Source: Brachionus plicatilis
Lineage: Eukaryota; Rotifera; Eurotatoria; Ploima; Brachionidae
Reading direction: 5' to 3'
DNA: 64,000 nt
Assembly (NCBI GenBank): GCA_010279815.1
Contig: QEOQ01000444.1
Span: forward strand, 186,001 to 250,000
Below, one piece after another: positions 59,634 to 64,000 of this stretch. The notes beneath the pieces were generated by a model that did no database searches, was not told the origin of the DNA, and saw nothing but the letters and a program-made list of their open reading frames with translations. The position numbers were made by a program, and so were the translations under genes. Positions within the stretch are counted from its first letter, which is position 1, and each line of letters starts with the position of its first letter.

Positions 59634-60132
59634 AAGTATTTTTAAAATTTTGGGAATCGACTGTCATAAAATGAAGCGACAATTCTAACTTTGATCCTTT
59701 TTTTTAAATAACCCTTGTGGCAAAAAGATTGTATTTTACTAATACTTTAAAATGTTTTTGAGAGTAAAAATCTTTACTCACTTCAGATATCTGAATTTAT
59801 ATTTGATTAATTATCTAATATCAGTGCATTTTGAAAAAGAAAAAAAAAGATATTAAAATGAATAGAACAGTTAATGTAAGAAAAAAACTGCCTTATTTAT
59901 TTTTTAGCTAAAAATATTCGTTGCAAATTCAAATGTAAAATTTATTTTGAAAAAAAATGTATTTTCATTCCGGAAAAATTGACATTTATATTAGGAAATT
60001 TAAAAAATAAAATAATTTTGCCGAAAGATGAGTTTAAGACCTTTCATTTAATATATAATTCTATGTGGAAACTTTTTTCTTTAATAAATTGTAAAAGGGC
60101 AAAATTTCAATGGAAACAGTGTATTGTTCTTT

Positions 60133-60435
60133 ATAACTTTTATATCCATTCATTCAAACTGAAATAATTTCATTTTTCTAATTTAATAAATTTAAATTTT
60201 AAAAACAGTTAATTTTTTTGTCTTTAAAAGTAAGTTTTCATTAAAATCAATTAAAACATTTAAAACTTTTAAAATTCAATAAAAAGGGACATTTTAAAAT
60301 TTTAAATATGAAAATAAACTTGACATTACATGTCAAGTAATTGCTTTTGAAAAAATTTATTTTTTCTCCTTTATAAAAAAATTATTACAATTCATATTTT
60401 GATCTTTTAATTTTGATCTCAAACTTCAATTTGCC
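60133..60435 (+). mobile_element. Right half of the split MITE
   Basis: Continues the GGCAAATTGAAG-family sequence broken at 53125: ATATCCATTCATTCAAACTG, AACTTGACATTACATGTCAA, ending ...CTTCAATTTGCC, matching 9370-9657. Confidence 0.6.
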
Positions 60436-60529
60436 TTCAAAAACTCCATATTTGGTGATTAAACCACAATTAGACTCTCGGAAAGGCCAATCTACCATCA
60501 AGATATCCAGCTAAATAACCAGCCAATAT

Positions 60530-60890
60530 TCCAAGTACTTCAAAATATGAAGGAAAACTGAATATTTGGGCTGAGATTTCATTTAAAGGAGCGATTTAAT
60601 TCATCTGAGATTTCATTTCATTTTATCGTTCTTTATTGCGCACTACTTTATTAAATTTTAACAAAATTGTTTGGGTAAATTGCTTTTTAGTAATTATTCC
60701 TTGTCCATAATAATTGACTCATTTCTTTTAAACAAAGATTAAATCTCCCCCAAAGTCTCCCGATTTAAATTATGTCCCCATTGAACTTATGTGGAACGAG
60801 TTAAAACAGCATGTTAGGAAGAGAATGATTTTATCCGAAGCTGATGCCGAAATGGCGGTCAAAGATTTAGAAAAAATTTAACGAAAGAAA
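60530..60890 (+). pseudogene. Tc1/mariner-like transposase C-terminal remnant
   Basis: The plus strand reads KLNIWAEISFKGAI early on and, after a decayed stretch, PPKSPDLNYVPIELMWNELK, followed by QHVRKRM and EADAEMAVKDLEKI before a stop at about 60880. SPDLNPIE.VW..LK is the hallmark around the last catalytic acidic residue of Tc1-like DDE transposases. Several stops and frame breaks precede it. No terminal repeats of its own could be paired. Confidence 0.8.
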
Positions 60891-61079
60891 AATGCCAAAA
60901 TTATATAAATCATTCAAAAAACAATTTTAATAAAAATTAAGGTAATTAAGGTGGTTAAAGAAAGAAATGGAGATTGGTCGAATCATTGAATTATATTGGG
61001 CTGTGTATAAATGAAAATTTTTTTTTTGCCTTTTTGTTTATTGTTTGTAATTAACTTTTTTAAAATTTGTACAAAATTT

Positions 61080-61170
61080 ACTTTTTTTTACTAAAAATTA
61101 CTACTATAAAATAGAATTTCACGTAAAATTACGTAAAAACAGTTTATCATAGCAGTATTGTAATTCTTTT
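61080..61170. repeat. End of a TTACGTAAAA-type MITE
   Basis: TTCACGTAAAATTACGTAAA followed by CAGTTTATCATAGCAGTATTG and TA. This resembles the termini of the mariner-type MITEs (4229, 25718), but only one end is present. Confidence 0.4.
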
Positions 61171-61433
61171 TACTTTATTTTTTTATTATTATTATTATTA
61201 AATAATCTGCGACGGTTTACTCCGCGGAGCTAAGAACTATCGTGCTTAGCTATGTCAGATGTGCTGTTGATTATGATAATCTCAGTTGATAGGTGTGGTT
61301 CCAACGTGTTCTTAAATCCATTTTTTGTTTATTTACTTTGCACTTCAATCGGCAGTTCGTTCCAATATGGAATAACTCGATTTGTGAAGAAGTGGTGTCT
61401 GTTTGAACACGATTTTACGAGTCGTCTTTAGAG

Positions 61434-61512
61434 GTTGTCGTAATTTTACTTTAGTAAATTTACGTAAAATTACGTATATTTACGTAAAAACACAAGTTTC
61501 AAATCACTACTG
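61434..61512. mobile_element. Partial mariner-type MITE inside the LINE
   Basis: TTTACGTAAAATTACGTA... ending CAAATCACTACTG before TA: one end of the CAGTGGTGATTTGA family. It breaks the LINE frame. The other end is missing. Confidence 0.5.
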
Positions 61513-61909
61513 TAAGTAGCTCTCTGTGGAACTTTTTCAATTCGTTTTATATCGTGTTTTCTATGAGAACACCAAGCCACATATCCAATTTCAAATATAA
61601 ATGAAAACGTGGTCGTCAATTTCAATAGAGTAAAATTGGTCTTGATGGAATTTTTTGTTGTCTAAGTGTATAACTTTACATTTACTTAAATTCAAATTCA
61701 TATTCCAATCTTTTGTCCAAGTGAGTATCGCGTTGATATTTGATTGAAATACTCTTCGATCTTTGAGATTTATAATCCACTTTGATCAGATACCATCGAG
61801 TACAACTCTCTGCTTCCTATCTGAGAGGAATGCATTGAGCCAACTCAATAGTAAACCTTTGAACCCAGATGCTTCTAACTTAACCATAAGTTCAGCATGA
61901 GGTACTAAG

Positions 61910-62243
61910 TAGGGGTGGGAAACCGGTTCGTATTTGGAACCGGTTTATGGACCGGTTCGTATTTGGAACCGGTTTATGGAACCGGCTCGTTTTGTAAACC
62001 GGTCTTGTATTAAACCGCTTATATCGGAGGAATAAAAAGAAGATTTTTGGCTCAAAAAAATTTTTTCTTTATTAATTTTATATTTTTTCAATTAAACAAT
62101 TAAGAAAAGTTCAATTCATTTATAAAAAATAAAAGAAAATTCTTTTCTTAAATTTTCTTTTATTCAAAATTTAACCGGTTCCAAATACGAACCGGTTCCA
62201 TAAACCGGTTTACAAATCGAACCGATATTCCTTTTAACCGGTA
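61910..62243. mobile_element. hAT-type MITE (TAGGGGTGGGAAACCGGTTC) inside the LINE
   Basis: Begins TAGGGGTGGGAAACCGGTTC, typical of hAT ends, and is flanked by the 8-bp duplication GTACTAAG (61902-61909 and 62244-62251). The interior has tandem and inverted copies of GAACCGGTTTATGGAACCGG motifs. Removing the element and one duplication rejoins the LINE frame between ...DILFIDF and VPHAEL, confirming the insertion site. Confidence 0.85.
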
Positions 62244-62660
62244 GTACTAAGTCGAAGGCTTTTTAGAAGTCGATGAATAAGATGTCTACTGCAAATCCTC
62301 GGTTAATAGATTTGGTAATAAGATCCAGTGATTCCAAGAGGTAAGTAATACAAGATTTGAGCTTCACAAACCCAAGCTGATGACTAGTAATTAAGATTTT
62401 ATTTTCTAAAAACTTGTTATACTTGTTACTCAAGATCAAATAATTTTTATTTTTCAAAATGGCTCAAACTCAAGATTTTTAACAAGCACCCTTTATTACT
62501 CGATCGATAAGCAAAAAACGATTTAAACTCAGGAGATGGATTACGATTAAAGAAAGTAATTGAGGAACATTGTGATATAGCGACATCTTTGTCGATATCA
62601 CTGGAGTTAATTAACTTAACCATGAGCTTTAAAGTTAAGAAGGAGCACAAATACATGTTC

Positions 62661-63031
62661 CAATACGTCTAACGAGGGAGATCGGATAGACGGGCCCAAA
62701 GGTACTAATGTAAACATTATGAGAATCTGATTGAACCAACATCTAAATCAGTAAATGGTGAAAAAACTTTTGGATATTTCTATTCACGACTTATAAATTG
62801 CTTTGTGATCAAGAGATCAATGTTGAAATTTACAACATTTAAGCATTCAATTTTTAATAACATAAATCTAATTTTCTCAGATTTTGTAAAAAAATTCAAA
62901 AAATTTAATTTAAATATATCAATGTTTTATTTTTTTAAATAATTATATAAACAATTAATATTTTTAATTTTTAAAACTTTTTTTTATTTAAATAAATGGA
63001 GTGTTAATCGGTCTTTATGACATGGACACTA
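62661..63031. other. Spacer, little recognised
   Basis: May include further degraded LINE sequence up to about 62770. GCTTTGTGATCAAGAGATCA at about 62801 echoes the inner palindrome at 31995-32105. No gene supported. Confidence 0.35.
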
Positions 63032-63178
63032 GCCTGTTGATTAACCTTGAAATTGATTACAAACATTTGGTTCGAATTAAATTCAAAAATATGAACATCA
63101 ATCTACTGGAACCATATATTTAAAGCAAATAAGCATTAGTGAGAATTTGTTCAATTCAAAAAATTTGACGATTGATTG
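63032..63178 (+). pseudogene. Fragment of a second IRG-like GTPase
   Basis: The plus strand reads HLVRIKFKNMNINLLEP, against HLVRTKFNNMNINLLEP at residues 270-286 of the IRG-like protein at 48203-49246. After a short deletion and two stops it continues as NLFNSKN-like sequence in shifted frame (TTGTTCAATTCAAAAAATTT). The DNA matches closely over ~120 bp. Only this part of the helical domain is present, so it is a dead fragment. It lies in the opposite orientation to the main gene, 14 kb away. Confidence 0.8.
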
Positions 63179-63305
63179 ATATTTTCTTAAACTACAAATA
63201 TTATTTTAAGTCTCATCATTTAAAAAACTCAGATTTGTGAATTTCAAGTACAAATTGAACAAAAATTCTTTAAAAAATTTATTTATTAATATCAAATTTA
63301 ATAAA

Positions 63306-63527
63306 AAATACTAGAAAAAATGCTACAACATAGTGCAACTTACTTTGTTGCACCTTTTTTGTGACGAATAAAATTTCTACTTTCTTTTTTTAGTAAATCA
63401 AATCAATAATCTATTTAAATCTTATTGATTATTTATTTTTTGTCATTTTTTGCATGAGAAAAATTATTTTAGGTAAAGAAGGTGCAACAAAGTATGTTGC
63501 ACTATGTTGAAGTATTTTTTCTAATAT
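63306..63527. mobile_element. Foldback element (ACAACATAGTGCAACTTACT)
   Basis: ACATAGTGCAACTTACTTTG followed by TTGCACCTT is matched in inverse by AAGGTGCAACAAAGTATGTT and GCACTATGTTGAAG. About 220 bp. A half copy lies at 33517-33560. Confidence 0.65.
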
Positions 63528-64000
63528 TTTTTATGAACTTTAATTTTTAATTCATTAAAAACTGAAGAAATTTGTCATTTTTTGTATTTGAAATTCACAA
63601 TACCACAATCTCAAAAACAAAATTTATAAAATTTTATAATTTATTTTCGACACTATTAGAAAAAACTATTTAATAAAAATTTTTTTAATTAGTCCATAAA
63701 TTTTTTATTTTTTTTATTAAATTTACAGAAATTTCGAAAAAAGTCAATTTTTTATTTTTTAAATAAATTTTTTTAGAAATGAACAAACAATTAAAAGGTT
63801 TCCTTTGAGATACGTTTAATTTGTTAAATAAGTTTATAAACCTTTCCATAAGTATTTATTTACTTTGATGAATTCAAAAATAGCATATTAAAACTATCTT
63901 ATCATATTACATTTGTTACTAATTTGTTCGTCATGTCATTTTTTATCCTAAAAATGATAAAATTATTGCAAATTTTTAGCACAAACCTGATTTCGAGTGT
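63528..64000. other. Window end, nothing recognised
   Basis: AT-rich DNA without a supported feature. Confidence 0.45.

Larger units (their letters stand above)
53126..60132. mobile_element. 7-kb structure with ~498-bp inverted arms
   Basis: The left arm 53126-53622 and right arm 59634-60132 are near-identical inverse complements, with outer ends AAAGAACAATACAC and GTGTATTGTTCTTT. They lie within one MITE, splitting it. Segments of the arm (TTACATTAACTGTTCTATTC ...) are repeated in direct orientation just inside the left arm at about 53623-53720. The interior holds other repeats and no intact gene. It could be a large foldback or non-autonomous DNA element, or the product of an inverted duplication. 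No matching target duplication was found. Confidence 0.5.
61183..62660 (-). pseudogene. LINE RT remnant, antisense, with nested MITEs
   Basis: Read on the minus strand from high to low: SCITYLLESLDLITKSINRG and FAVDILFIDF (RT motif A region, 62440-62263), interrupted by a 334-bp MITE. It resumes with VPHAELMVKLEASGFKGLLL and SWLNAFLSDRKQRVVLDGI (61905-61780), then a stop and a gap where motifs B/C (the xADD box) should be. After that come LTWTKDWNMNLNLSKCKVIH (61740-61670), YVAWCSHRKHDIKRIEK (61585-61530), and a C-terminal part, SSQIELFHIG region (61410-61340), with a MITE end (61434-61512) inserted before it. It ends in (TAA)n (61183-61201). CR1/jockey-like. The catalytic xADD is deleted. 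Confidence 0.82.

Noticed and set aside
59979..60167. 62-codon frame in the right inverted arm
   Set aside because: The matching left arm does not preserve it as a gene, and it has no recognisable domain.

Overview
This is an AT-rich, animal-like eukaryotic window. Genes have many short introns (about 50-60 bp) with GT-AG borders, alongside a few multi-kilobase introns full of small transposons. No bacterial operons, rRNA, tRNA or CRISPR were seen. Gene content (P2X receptors, an IRG-type GTPase, a TIR-kinase-WD40 protein) and the many decayed non-LTR retrotransposons and foldback MITEs suggest an invertebrate. A monogonont rotifer such as Brachionus would fit the base composition and repeat types, but this is a guess and not shown by the sequence.

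Layout. 1-5 kb: no intact gene; a decayed MULE/SWIM transposase tail (3.1-3.5 kb) and a mariner-type MITE (4.2-4.7 kb). 5.1-10.9 kb (+): a complete P2X ATP-gated channel gene with 7 coding exons. 10.9-27.8 kb: transposon-rich intergenic DNA holding an internally deleted psq/Tigger transposase, two LINE remnants, a TG..CA-ended element with a cysteine-rich CxC motif, and several MITEs. 27.8-35.6 kb (+): a second complete P2X gene with only 4 coding exons. Both P2X genes assemble to exactly 420 codons. 36.5-37.15 kb: a pogo/Tigger-type element.

38.5-49.3 kb is the most interesting part, an apparent innate-immunity cluster. It holds an intact 10-exon gene for a TIR-protein kinase-WD40 protein (781 aa), a tandem, partly deleted copy of it broken by a LINE fragment, and a convergent IRG-like GTPase gene. 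The WD40 repeats of the intact gene are near-identical 123-bp units. They differ almost only at positions expected on the ligand-facing rim of the propeller, as in fungal HNWD/HET-E incompatibility receptors. A degraded second IRG fragment lies at 63.0-63.2 kb.

50-64 kb is a nested transposon graveyard: LINE reverse-transcriptase remnants, a 7-kb structure bounded by ~498-bp inverted arms, a hAT-type element carrying a 40/41-bp minisatellite (with an 872-bp assembly gap inside), a Tc1-like transposase remnant, and a hAT-type MITE inserted into a LINE.

How the genes may work together. The P2X pair would form trimeric ATP-gated cation channels at the cell membrane. The TIR-kinase-WD40 protein could recognise a ligand with its variable propeller and signal through TIR (possibly NADase) and kinase domains. 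The neighbouring IRG-like GTPase is a plausible cell-autonomous effector. That functional link is inference from domains and adjacency only.
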